This document shows, in pieces, positions 44,602-54,601 of a stretch of 64,000 nucleotides of DNA. The stretch is taken from the NCBI GenBank assembly GCA_004352715.1, contig SCFE01000073.1:1485934-1549933 (forward strand). The letters are read 5' to 3'. Under the pieces are notes generated by a model. The model was not told where the DNA came from and made no database searches. It was given only the letters and a program-made list of their open reading frames with translations. Position numbers and translations under genes: made by a program. Each line of letters opens with the position of its first letter. Positions within the stretch are counted from its first letter, which is position 1. The stretch comes from Hofstenia miamia. Taxonomy: Eukaryota; Xenacoelomorpha; Acoela.

Positions 44602-45519
44602 CTATAAAAAATGAAGTGGTCTATAAGATTCAATTACCATGCCATTGCGTGTTACTTTGCGCGGTTTTCTGTCGTATCTTATATCGCAACCAGCATTTAC
44701 CGGCTTTGCTCGTTCGTCCTTGACAAAATTACGCAACCGCGCATCTTCTTTGCGAAATACAGGATGGACATCAGGTTTTAGGTAAATTTTATTGAAAGGG
44801 TTTCCGGCTTCTTTGAGCTTTTTTGCATTAGCGAGAATCTCTTTACGTGTTACGTTTGTTCGGAGATGAACAAGGATGGGTCGTTTCTCTCCTGACCCTA
44901 GATGCTTTATATCTGCGAAGTATGATCTCTCAATGCCTATCTTATCGAATATAGCAGCCACTTTTCCAATGTCATTGGAAACGGCACCAATGTTTTCAGT
45001 TTCACTTAACCCCATAATCACAAGATTGTTTAATCTAGTCTGAAGGTCCATATTTTCAAGGAAAATTTGCTGATTATGTGCTGCAGCTGATAGGAATTGA
45101 CGTTCTTTTTTGAACTTCATCAGATCGTTCACCTTATTTTCAACAACTAAAGCGGACGTTCTGAGGTTAAGCAATTCGTCATTCATGGCCTTTTGAGCAT
45201 CAGAAAGGTTTTTGAAATTTCCTTTAAGATCATCTAAGTCAGTCTTAATTGACTTTTGGGACCTCTTGATGTCGCTAATATCGGAACATATTTTCTGCAG
45301 TATGCATTTAGTTGAGGCACTAGCCGTTAAATCGTCATTTTCTGCACCCCCGCAGTCTGCAAAATCATCCGCGTCATCATCATCATAATCGTCGTCGCAT
45401 TCATCATAGGCGTTTTCCAAAAGTTTCAACATAGCTTCTTTTGACACTTTTCTAGTTTTTGACTTAGAAAGGGCTTTAAATTCGGCAATGGTATGTGGTT
45501 GTGTAGACATAGTCAACAA
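44602..45519 (-). CDS. Non-LTR retrotransposon ORF1 protein, intact
   Basis: The 305-codon frame is uninterrupted. After a basic start it has an Asp-rich tract (residues about 37-62, with DDDYDDDDADDFAD) and a long coiled coil (about 70-150: LQKICSDISDIKRSQKSIKT and heptads beyond). An RRM-like C-terminal half follows (LNNLVIMGLSE, then KRPILVHLRTNVTRKEIL). ORF1 proteins of this type form trimers and bind element RNA. The endonuclease start codon lies 5 bases after its stop, a compact arrangement usual for APE-type elements. It has no stop or shift although ORF2 is broken. Confidence 0.88.
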   Translation of the reverse strand: MLTMSTQPHTIAEFKALSKSKTRKVSKEAMLKLLENAYDECDDDYDDDDADDFADCGGAENDDLTASASTKCILQKICSDISDIKRSQKSIKTDLDDLKGNFKNLSDAQKAMNDELLNLRTSALVVENKVNDLMKFKKERQFLSAAAHNQQIFLENMDLQTRLNNLVIMGLSETENIGAVSNDIGKVAAIFDKIGIERSYFADIKHLGSGEKRPILVHLRTNVTRKEILANAKKLKEAGNPFNKIYLKPDVHPVFRKEDARLRNFVKDERAKPVNAGCDIRYDRKPRKVTRNGMVIESYRPLHFL

Positions 45520-45888
45520 CTATTTCCAACGCACTTAATTGGTAGTTGTAATCATAGACAAATATCGGTGAGAATTAATCGACGTGAACGAATAACATAA
45601 GCGACCGTTTGCGTCGGTAGACAAACTACATACATTCTTAATCATACTGAGCTGAATACAATATTGCTAGGTCATTATATTTCACTAAATGTAAAGCTGC
45701 GGGACTATAATATTTTTAATATTACATTGTGCCCACGGAAAAATTGCAAAATTCCAAAAAATTCGCATTTTCTGATTGCAGCTGCCATATTCACTATTTT
45801 TATAATTTCTAACACTTTTTCGAAAGGCATAAATTTTGATGAAATATACTCGCTTGTTTCTACAATACTAGTAATTATATCCATAAAT

Positions 45889-46070
45889 TGTTGAGAAATG
45901 CATGCGGCTGCGACTCCTGTTAAATATTAAAGTTAAAGAACCTGCTATCGACGTAAACATAGGAAACACGGCGACAAGAAAACAAGTGTATGTCAAGTCG
46001 GTGTAGCTCTGTGTGCTAAATATAGGTACAATAAATTATTCTACTTTGTGTTTATATATGATCAACTTCA
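45889..46070 (+). mobile_element. Copia-like 5' LTR
   Basis: The segment starts TGTTGAGAAATG and ends ATCAACTTCA immediately before a tRNA-type primer-binding site. TATA-like DNA (TTTATATATG) lies at about 46051. At 182 bp it is short. The 3' LTR was not found. Confidence 0.6.
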
Positions 46071-46086
46071 TGGTAGCAGAGAGTGG
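46071..46086 (+). other. Primer-binding site for initiator tRNA-Met
   Basis: TGGTAGCAGAG follows the CA of the LTR directly. This is the complement of the 3' end of initiator tRNA-Met (CTCTGCTACCA), the primer used by most Copia elements. The next bases (AGTGG) match only loosely. Confidence 0.7.
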
Positions 46087-46100
46087 TTAGATAGCATAGG

Positions 46101-46290
46101 ATGGTTGGATCATTTAAAACACCGCCTCTATGGACTGAGGATAAGCCATTTTCTGTGTGGAAACAAGAAATTCAAATATGGCAAACTGTAACGAATTTGG
46201 AACAAAAGCAACAACTCTTGCTATAAGTTCAAACTTCTTTAAGTAAAACGAAATGGCATTTTAACCCTAATTATTCTAGGATTTTTCAAA
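46101..46290 (+). pseudogene. Copia-like gag start
   Basis: The ATG at 46101 opens MVGSFKTPPLWTEDKPFSVW, followed by KQEIQIWQTVTNLEQKQQ and a stop near 46218. P-P-L-(x)n-W-K-x-E/D-(x)n-W-x-x-x-T-(N/D)-L-x-x-K-x-Q is the start of gag in a group of animal Copia-like elements. It lies 30 bp after the primer-binding site, as expected. The rest of the element is missing. Confidence 0.6.
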
Positions 46291-46299
46291 ATTTGTTAT

Positions 46300-47990
46300 T
46301 TATTCCCTAAAATTTTTTTAACGCTTATTATAACTGACGAACTAATGAAGATAATTAAAATCTGAAAACACCACAAGATAGAGAATTGTCTCCTCTTTCA
46401 TTTTCGAATTTAATTCGCGACCTTGTGCTGCCTTGTCCATTTCGCGCAATCAAAAATCCACAAGATTAAATATTAACAAAAATCTTCATCATTAATGAGC
46501 GGCCCTAACCCCATAGATGTGTACATTCAAAAACCTTTAAATATTTCTTGACAGATTTGGATAATTTGTTCAAAAATGCGTAAGATATGTAAGTACAAAG
46601 CTATTCATACTACGATTCAATATTGATTGATGTGAACTTTTAGTAATGTCCAGAACAATCAAAATATTCGAAAGTATAATTATGCCCAATAGCTCTATCA
46701 ATTTTAATTCTATGAATTTACGATAATCTCACAATATCTTACAAATGCAGTGAGCTGTCAAATGAGTTACTATATGTGCATTCCTTAATTCAACAAATAT
46801 AGAAAAAGGATTTTTCTTAAACAAGATAGCCCTTTCAAGACATAGTTAATGTTAAGTTAGTTCTGGATATTAAGCTCAAAACATCCAAGAGCTTTTTGAA
46901 ATTCTTTATCGTCCATGAAATCATTTTAAATGTTTATATCTAATAAATGTATCCTTTAATTACATTAATGTGACATATGCACACAATTTAAATATTGTTT
47001 TAAAATGTGGAATTTAATTTTGATAATTATGCTATGTTTATCTTGAAGATGATATCTCCTTAGGATTTCCAGCAAAGTTTTGAGAAAGTTAATATTTTGA
47101 AATAAATCCCATAAATTCATTTTGGAAGAGGAGTTGCATTAGTGCAGCTGTAATAATATGGATGAGAAATATTAAAAATTTGAGACTTTACTTCTTTTCA
47201 GTAATATGCACATAATTTAAAATCTAATGATACTATGCTAGAGATATAACATATATGATAGACGTGATTAACCCTTATCGGATATTTGACTAAGAATCAG
47301 ATAGTTTTAATCATTACCTAAAAGTGATTAGTGGTATAATTATATTCTAGGGTTAAGCCTGTGCCAGGGACGTGCAGGGCATATAGGCTCTTACCTTTAT
47401 TGTTCAAAGATGTTAATTCCTAAAACAATTTTTTGAAGTAGATTAGATAAATTGATGGATACATATCTGTTTACGCATATGTATTTCGTGAAATACCACA
47501 TAAAATATTATACTAATCCATATAAAATTAACTGTATTACTCAAAATCAGAGAGTTTTCATTTCAATGTCACTTTATGATTTTGGATCAATATGTAAATA
47601 GGGAGTTAAGAATCATAAATTGTGAACTTACGACGCTCTATATCATTTGAATTGAATTATTGTATTTTATTTATTTTGTAAGGTCATACAAGAAGTGTAG
47701 TTTACTATTTTGATAAATAAAAATTCGTTTCCATTTAATAATTTATCAGTAGAACACTAAAATTCTTTTCCCACTGTTTGATATGTCGTCAATTATTGCG
47801 ATAATTGGTAGAACTTCTTGTGGAAGCAGGAGCTTAGTATGACTTAATGTACTAAACCTTGGTTTTTGACGTAAACTACATTAATAGCTGTTATGACTGT
47901 TAAGCTATTTTAGTAAAGAAACATTTAACTATGGGAATAGCAGGCTTACAATACGGGCACGGACAAACCGGCGAGCCTGCTTTTATGCAT
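46300..47990. other. AT-rich, mostly unannotated
   Basis: No gene is supported. CAGGGACGTGCAGGGCAT at 47370 has the look of a hAT tip (CAG-GACGTGC), but no partner was found. Confidence 0.35.
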
Positions 47991-48029
47991 ACCTGCCCTA
48001 CCCCAGATTAATAATAATAATAATATGTA

Positions 48030-48407
48030 TTCTTGTATAGCGCGGGCACTCTACAAAGACTCTGCCGCGCTCAGAGTTACAATGATTGAAGAGATAGGTC
48101 TTCAATTTTGACTTGAAGACCGTAGGGGATGTTAATTCTTTCAAGTAGTTAGGCAGATTGTTATAAATCCTGGGACCACAAACTGCAAATGCCGAATCAG
48201 TTGCAGCCAGACGTATTCTTGGTACAACATACAAAATATCATTGTCTGACCGCAGAGGTCGGTCATGAAGGACAGGAATAAGAAGCTCATTGAGGTAGTG
48301 AGGCGCACAACCATGAGTTGCCTTCCACACCAGAAAGGCGATCTTATACAAAATTCTTTCCTTGATTGGTAACCAATGCAGTGAGATAAGGTGCGAAGTA
48401 ACATGAT
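48030..48407 (-). pseudogene. CR1/L2-like ORF2 C-terminus
   Basis: The frame reads HVTSHLISLHWLPIKERILY, KIAFLVWKATHGCAPHYL, ELLIPVLHDRPLRSDN and FKSKLKTYLFNH. These are the LHWLPIxxRIxYK, PxYLxxLI and FKxxLKTxLF blocks that end many CR1/L2/Jockey ORF2 proteins. It begins right at the single N (48408). Confidence 0.85.
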
Positions 48408-48409
48408 NC

Positions 48410-48792
48410 GTATCCCACAAAGGATTGTAAAAATAAGCAGCAATAGAAAAATCACAAAATGCGATGTAATGTATACAGGTGAGTGTAATGTGTGTTATAA
48501 CAAAATGCAATGTTATGTATATTAGGAAAAATTAGTCATTATATAAAACAAAGTAAATTTGGGTGTGAATCATTTAAGCAGGTCTGAATGTGCTAATTAA
48601 AAATGCATTAGCAAGCTGTCAAAAAAAATCAATTAGCAAGATCTTCAAAGCACTTAGCGCCAAGTATCAATTAGATGACTCAATGCAACAACCACCCCCT
48701 TCAATATTCACGACCTGTCACGTGACATGTGACGTCATCAGCTCTCGACCAATCAGAGGCGTTTGTTTGTGGTCTCGTCTCGGCCCCCTTTA
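48410..48792. other. Unrelated DNA replacing the reverse transcriptase core
   Basis: No reverse-transcriptase motif can be read here on either strand, although the element continues on both sides. It contains the promoter-like motif cluster at 48717-48756. It could be an insertion, a deletion join or a contig misjoin ending at the N (48408). Confidence 0.5.
48717..48756 (+). promoter_or_regulatory. Cluster of E-box, CRE and CCAAT motifs
   Basis: GTCACGTGAC (48717-48726, perfect palindromic E-box), TGACGTCA (48730-48737, perfect CRE) and CCAATCAG (48749-48756) lie within 40 bp. The spacing resembles metazoan core promoters. A retroelement internal promoter or a captured host promoter would explain it; the sequence alone cannot decide. 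Confidence 0.5.
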
Positions 48793-49624
48793 CTACTCAT
48801 TCATATCAAGGAACTCAATAATCAGGTTGGCGATGAGTGTTTCCAGTAGCTTTGACAAAAATGAAAGATTTGCAATGTGCAGAAAATTAGCAAACTCGTA
48901 AGGTGAAAGCTCTGGCCTTTTCAGAAGGGGTTTAAGAATAGAATTCTTACACATGCAGGGGAAAACACCGTCTTTTAGAGACAAGTTGATAATTTTGGTA
49001 ATAATAGGAGACACTTTGTGAAGGACAGCATCAGTTTTTATAAACGAGGTTGGTATAACATCAAGAGGTGATGAGGAAGCCTTCTTGCCCTTAATCAAAG
49101 ATTCAACTTCTTGTATAGTTACTTCAGGAAACGACCATAGATGAGTAGAACAGGAATGGTTAGGTAAAATCGCACATTTTGGCCACATGGTACTTAATTC
49201 TGTACGTATTCTGGAAACTTTTTTGTCAAAAAAGTCAATAAATAAATTCGGTAAGGATTCACCTTGAACAGGAACAACAGGATATGAGTCATTAGAAGAT
49301 TCACCGAAAAGGTTCTTTACAATATTGAACAGAGACCTAGGATTATTCTTACATTGAGCAACACGATTGGTGTAATATAGGTTTTCCTTTACGATAGAAA
49401 GTCCAAGAACATCATGGCGAAGTTGTCTATACCTAAGTAAATCACAATGCAGACGAGACTTGTGATACCTCTTCTCTGCTTTCCTACGCTGTGCTCTTAA
49501 GGCTTTATATTCGCTATCAAACCATGGAGATTCAGGCTTAATAACAACGGTTTTGTGCAAAATCGGTGCAACAACATCAGCTGCTTCACAAGCTACACGA
49601 TTGTAGTTTGCGACAAGGGAATCG
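48793..49624 (-). pseudogene. Endonuclease-RT linker and reverse transcriptase start
   Basis: The long frame (50241-48793, 482 codons with one X) continues after the endonuclease. It has PWFDSEYKALRAQRRKAEKR (the linker block), RSLFNIVKNLFGE, PLDVIPTSFIK (the DxIPxxxxK block), FPCMCKNSILKPLLKRPELS and FLSKLLETLIANLIIEFLD (the RPISNLSFLSKxLE block, with RPIS altered). It ends before catalytic block A. Confidence 0.85.
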
Positions 49625-50046
49625 AGATTCTCTAACAACAGATCAAAACACAGATTACTGGCTAAAGATGTAGCATCCGTATTTTTCCAATTCCTAAATG
49701 AAATAGTCTTCTTAGGAAAACTGAGCTTTGGCATATTCAAGACGCACTGCAAGGGGTAGTGATCGGGAAAAATGTCAAGATGAGACAAGGAAACACATGA
49801 TTGCACAATATTCTCATCAGAACGGGATAATATTAGATCCAACGTATGGCCAGATTTATGAGTTGGTGTGCGGACATGTTGGGTAAGGCCAAAGATATCA
49901 AGTAACTCGGAAAATTGCAATTGTTGTCGATCATTAGATACATCCATGTGAATGTTGAAATCGCCAGCAACAAGCCACGCCTCAGGGCGATAATACACTG
50001 AATTGCAATAATCCTCAAATTCTTGAAGAAAATCGCACCAATGCAA
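49625..50046 (-). pseudogene. Endonuclease C-terminal part, copy A (likely assembly duplicate)
   Basis: It encodes RPEAWLVAGDFNIHMD, TPTHKSGHTLDLILSR and SHLDIFPDHYPLQCVL, that is the GDFN, TH-S-LDLI and (S)DHY blocks of APE endonuclease. It repeats 50048-50470 with about seven substitutions and one indel, on the other side of the single N (50047). Confidence 0.85.
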
Positions 50047-50047
50047 N
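50047..50047. other. Single-N assembly join between direct duplicates
   Basis: Blocks 49625-50046 and 50048-50470 abut at this N in the same orientation. They differ by roughly 2 percent. Confidence 0.85.
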
Positions 50048-50185
50048 AGATTCTCTAACAACAGATCAAAACACAGATTACTGGCTAAAGATGTAGCATC
50101 CGTATTTTTCCAATTCCTAAATGAAATAGTCTTCTTAGGAAAACTGAGCTTTGGCATATTCAAGACGCACTGCAAGGGGGTAGTG

Positions 50186-50830
50186 CTAGGGAAAAATGTC
50201 AAGATGAGACAAGGAAACACATGATTGCACAATATGCTCATCAGAACGGGATAATATTAGATCCAACATATGGCCAGATTTATGAGTTGGTGTGCGGACA
50301 TGTTGGGTAAGGCCAAAGATATCAAGTAACTCGGAAAATTGCAATTGTTGTCGATCATTAGATACATCCATGTGAATGTTGAAATCCCCAGCAACAAGCC
50401 ACGCCTCGGGGCGATAATACACTGAATTGCAGTAATCCTCAAATTCTTGAAGAAAATCGCACCAATGCAACTTATTTGTTGACGACGGCGGGGGTCTGTA
50501 GAGAATGCTAATTAGTAACCGTTTGCGACAGAAGGACAGGAGAAATTCAGCGCATTCAAAGCTGTGATATTGAGAAAGCGATTGAATGCGTACATCAGAA
50601 CACGAGGTTCTATATATAATGGCAATACCACCGCCTCGACTAGGCCTTGGGAAATGTTTCAGTTTGTACCCTTCAGGCGTAAGACGTTTTATTACCCGCT
50701 TATCATATTCACTAGACACCAGCCATGTTTCAACTATACATAGAATATCAATGTTGAACTCCAGAATAAAATCAGATATAAGAGCTGGCTTGTTACGAAC
50801 TGAGCAAGGATTAATTAGCGCAGTGATCAA
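50186..50830 (-). pseudogene. APE-type endonuclease, copy B with N-terminus
   Basis: The 214 codons contain LINPCSVRNKPALISDFILE (the N-x-RS-xNK start), LCIVETWL (catalytic ETWL), RGGGIAIIYR, ISILYRPPPSS, VAGDFNIHMD and LDLILSRSDE. The frame breaks near 50186 at a one-base indel relative to copy A. This is the typical CR1/L2-type endonuclease. Confidence 0.88.
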
Positions 50831-50863
50831 GTTCCTACTGGCAATACTGGAGCTAAAATTTAG

Positions 50864-51259
50864 TCACTCAGCGGCAATATTTACCTTTGAGTCTTTATGG
50901 TACAGTTCAAGATCACGAATTTTCAAGTCAGCTCGATCGGCGCCGTTACTGATTAGTTCCCAACGTTTCTTTAAAAGTGCCTTTTCACGTTTCAGTTCGC
51001 TTTCCGTTAGTAGTCGAGAGACAGAGATACGCTTACCGTAAGTAGACAATTTGGGCAGATTACTCATAATCTTGCGCTTATCCCAAGCAGTTTTCAGAGT
51101 CAGAAATAGGGTACGTGGTCGGCCAGAGACGACTTTACCAACCCGTCTGATATCATCAATAGGAACATCAGGAACGTCGATATGAGTAAGAAAATCATCA
51201 ATTAGGGCTCGTTCGGCATTGAGCCGATCACTGGCGGTTGAAGAAGGAGGCTCAGGCAA
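50864..51259 (-). pseudogene. CR1/L2-like ORF1, C-terminal RRM-like part
   Basis: The 131 codons include DDIRRVGKVVSGRPRTLFLTL, of the RxGK...RPRxLxVxL type found in ORF1 of CR1/L2 elements. ISVSRLLTESELKREKALLK follows. The frame overlaps the PHD-finger frame by 58 bases, so a frameshift (or two ORFs) separates them. Confidence 0.75.
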
Positions 51260-51711
51260 ACCTCTAATGCAAATAGTCTTTTGGTAATCGCTAGTAGAAT
51301 GACCATAGTCACGAGTTCCCTGTTCAGGGTTTGGCGGTCTAAACGAATCAATTTTCCGTCAATTGGCTTGATGCATTTGTCAACAATGTGGTCCACGTTG
51401 CTGCTATATTCATGTGATTCTCGAGATGTAATGATGTCATCAATAACGATTTCTTTTCGACCTGTGCAAATGCAAGAATTGCAGAATAATATTACATTTT
51501 CCCTCACCTGTTCCAAATATTTCAACACCAGTGCAGGGAACCCAGTGCAATGATCATTCCAATGCATTTTGGAGCCACACGAGAAGCATGAAAACACATG
51601 GCCATTATCTGTAGAGAGATTACACATTGAACATAAGATAGAAATTGAAGTTGTTTTATCAATACCAGCAGGCATTTGCGAGAGAGAAATGTAAACACGA
51701 CCGTCTCTCAC
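51202..51711 (-). pseudogene. CR1/L2-like ORF1, N-terminal PHD finger
   Basis: Cys27, Cys30, Cys42, Cys45, His50 and Cys55, then FCNSC, give a C4HC3 PHD-type zinc finger (LCSMC, SCFSC, HWNDHC). PHD fingers occur in ORF1 of some CR1/L2-type elements and may guide chromatin or RNA binding. After about residue 100 the frame continues with a helical stretch (IDGKLIRLDRQTLNREL), then shifts near 51250 into the C-terminal half. Confidence 0.75.
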
Positions 51712-51739
51712 AAAATAATATTTATTATTATTACTTAAT

Positions 51740-53870
51740 GGGCCTTAATATCATATAACTATTTATAATTAACATGGTATAAATACCTATGAACTAGAAT
51801 AATCATTCCACTTATCGCGTTAAGGTAAAGATTAAGCATTTTTAGTGACTATGATTTGTAATCAAATATCTGAGAAATAAGAATTCCTTTTCATTGATGC
51901 AGATTTTATGGTTTTATTACTTGGCGATTGTGAACTAGAATTTTGATACCTAAATAAAGGAATATTAGTATATAAGCTTAACTTCTAATTGTTGTGCTTG
52001 TTCAAGTTTTGTGGGTTATTAACTTTCGAAGGAGTGTCTGTTTTATATCATTATTACCCTGTGATGCTCCAGAGCTCATCTAATGAAGTTGAGTTCTGAG
52101 GCTTTTTTGTTTTTAATGTCTTTCTTAGGTTCTCAATTATTGACAAATCAGGGTCTGAAGTGGGTAAAAAAAGTGAATGCCAACTGGGGTGTGTGACATG
52201 TTGCCTTATCTTCTTGTATACAGTCACTGGACATGGTATTCAATTGTGTTTACACAACCAGTACAGTACATCTAGAAATAATTTTATATCTATCACGGCG
52301 GATTGCTCCCTAAGCCATTATGGACTGACTAAATTTAGACGTCTTTGTGAAATACGAGCTTTATGACGCATCATAGCAGATGGGTGAACTGTCGTCTTTG
52401 TTGATAAAGTCAATCTTTGATTTATCCAAGAAGATCAGCCATTTTCAATTTGTAGTGGACCACTTCAATTCGTTAAGACTGAATGAAATAGTTCTTGAAT
52501 ATGGATTAGCCTTAATTTCGGATTCAGGGCAGATATTATCCCATGCAATCCATTGATTGCTGAATACATAACGCTATTTGATAAATTTGAGGCCATTTGA
52601 GCTCCTATTTTTAGTTCTCAGGGGATGATAGAAAAATTGGATGAGATGCTACAACTAAAGACCTTTCTTCCCATTTAGTGAGATAATTTGGGTTTCCAGC
52701 ACTTGTTTCATTTACTGAAGCTTCCTTGTTTTTGTGTCAAATTTATGCTAACAATTGTTTTGAAATATTTAGAATATCACGTCTATTACATCATGCAGTT
52801 ATCTCAGGTGCAAAGATATTTGGTGCCTCTTATAGCAATTGGAATTCGAGATATTTCAATCAAAATATCTAAGGAACATAATTTGTTTATAAGAAATATC
52901 AAGGATAATTTAAAACACCAATAACAGTTAAACATATCAAATGAATTAGATTATTTATTGTCTCCATATTTTTCCTACATAGCCTACATCTCAACACTTT
53001 TCCATGTGCCTCTTCACTCAGGTTGTCTCAATGGCATGCCTCTGAGTGTGTTTGCTAATTTCTCTGCCATGCTATCTTTAGTCGCTTGTTGCTGTCTTGT
53101 TCATCAGCTTTCTGAATTCCACCAGTGTTTTCCATGCATTGTCTTATGTTATGCTTTAAATGAGTTTTGACATCAATGTTGCTGCCAATTATTTATTATT
53201 TTAGACTTTTCTTCTATATAGGTGATACTTCTTTTTCGACTAAGCTTTTCTCGTATTCATGTATATTAAGTTTTTTATGTATTAGGCGAAACAGTTTTTT
53301 ATCTCCTAGGCGCTTTATTTATATGATGGACGTTTTTTTGAGGAATAAACCTTTAAAGCATTTCTAAATTTTACGTATTGTTATTAACATTTTAACAACA
53401 TTTTCAGCCATTTCTTAAAGTTGACATTTATCAAATTTCAAAATATTATTTTGTTAATGATTGTTCTGACTACAAGGAGCTCAGTGCGTCATAACGTGTG
53501 GAGGGCTAGGAGACTAGGGGTCTAAGCTTTCCTGTTTTTTGAAAATTAAAGTTTTTAATGTGATGCATTAAGTTCCTACCTGTTTTTTTATTTGTTCGTC
53601 CATTAAGTGCATTGCAAAAGTAATTGCTATACAATAATTATTATAATTACTGTACTTTTCAAAAAACGTGCAAGTTATTATGTTAGCAATTCACATACGA
53701 AATTAAAATAATTTTCGGAATTCTATACATAAAATAAGTAAGCATGCTTCAATTATTCCATTTTTAACCAAATAAAAGTTATTGGCCGCAAACTGAAATT
53801 TCAGTTATTTCAGCAAAACTAGAATAGATCAAAACAAGCTTAGTATTTCTTTCCAAAATTTAAGTGTTAA
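51740..53870. other. No recognised feature
   Basis: Several small plus-strand frames exist (52160-52366, 52688-52924, 52958-53170, 53167-53367), but none resembles a known family. They are hydrophobic in a way expected from T-rich chance frames. Confidence 0.4.
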
Positions 53871-53874
53871 ATAC

Positions 53875-54095
53875 TATGACTAAGCAAAATCATTGTACTA
53901 GATTCCGAGCTCAAAAATCATGGTTCATGACACTTGAATTGAGTATACAGAAGAAAACTTGCGTTTGTTTGCATTTTTGTTATTATATTTTATTAAGTGA
54001 ATCTTAGATTTGACTCTAGTAGCCTGAACGCTGAAATATGTGTAAAAAACATATTATATATGAAAATTGAGCTAGATTAAAAACGCTTATGCACA
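53875..54095 (+). repeat. Dispersed repeat C, copy 1
   Basis: AAAATCATTGTACTAGATTCC, ATACAGAAGAAAACTTG, AGTAGCCTGAACGCTGAAAT and TTGAGCTAGATTAAAAACG recur in order at 59755-59990. Confidence 0.65.
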
Positions 54096-54431
54096 AGGCC
54101 AATAGTTTTTCAAGAGTGAAGTATTTCTTAGGAAATCATCATAGATTTTAAAGAAATTAATTAAGATGCAGTTGGGGCTGATTAAGCAGTAACGGAATTT
54201 CAATTTCGCTATTAAAGTGGATGCTACTCATTCAATAATGATTTATTTTTTTATTGAAATGTGCCATGTGTGATTCTTTAGGAGGTTCAGCAATAATTTT
54301 TGAAAATATATTCAAATACTTGTACTGATATTGATTGGCAACAAATTTATAAACATTTTATTATTGTGATTTACAGATATAAGTGTTTACAAGGTTATTA
54401 ACTAATGCAAATTTTAAAATATATATATATA

Positions 54432-54601
54432 NNNNNNNNNNNNNNNNNNNNNNNNNNNNNNNNNNNNNNNNNNNNNNNNNNNNNNNNNNNNNNNNNNNNN
54501 NNNNNNNNNNNNNNNNNNNNNNNNNNNNNNNNNNNNNNNNNNNNNNNNNNNNNNNNNNNNNNNNNNNNNNNNNNNNNNNNNNNNNNNNNNNNNNNNNNNN
54601 N
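54432..54601. other. Assembly gap of 170 N
   Basis: Follows an (AT)n tract on the left. Open frames spanning it are artefacts. Confidence 0.95.

Larger units (their letters stand above)
41672..45700 (-). mobile_element. APE-type non-LTR retrotransposon, ORF1 intact and ORF2 broken
   Basis: Order on the minus strand: ORF1 (45519-44602), an endonuclease start (44596), reverse-transcriptase pieces and a C-terminal zinc-knuckle region ending at 41816. A short-repeat tail lies at 41672-41686 (TAAGTAAGTAAGTAA on the plus strand). The 5' boundary is not defined; 45700 is approximate. The element contains two single-N joins (43155 and 44022), a 582-bp block present twice (42573-43154 and 43156-43737), and a deletion that removes the catalytic YxDD part in both copies of that block. 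Confidence 0.85.
48008..51735 (-). mobile_element. CR1/L2-like non-LTR retrotransposon with PHD-finger ORF1
   Basis: Order on the minus strand: ORF1 with a PHD finger (51711-51202) and RRM-like part (51259-50864), APE endonuclease (50830 onward), linker and reverse-transcriptase start (to 48793), about 330 bp of unrelated DNA, then the ORF2 C-terminus (48407-48030) and an (ATT)n tail (48008-48026). A TTATTATTATTA tract also sits at the 5' edge (51719-51735). Single Ns are at 48408 and 50047; a block of about 422 bp is doubled around the latter. The catalytic YxDD region is absent. Confidence 0.88.

Noticed and set aside
47370-47390. hAT element starting CAGGGACGTGCAGGG
   Set aside because: No opposite end, target duplication or transposase could be found.
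50586-51553. Plus-strand frames of 90-151 codons
   Set aside because: They are antisense to the endonuclease and ORF1 of the CR1/L2-like element.
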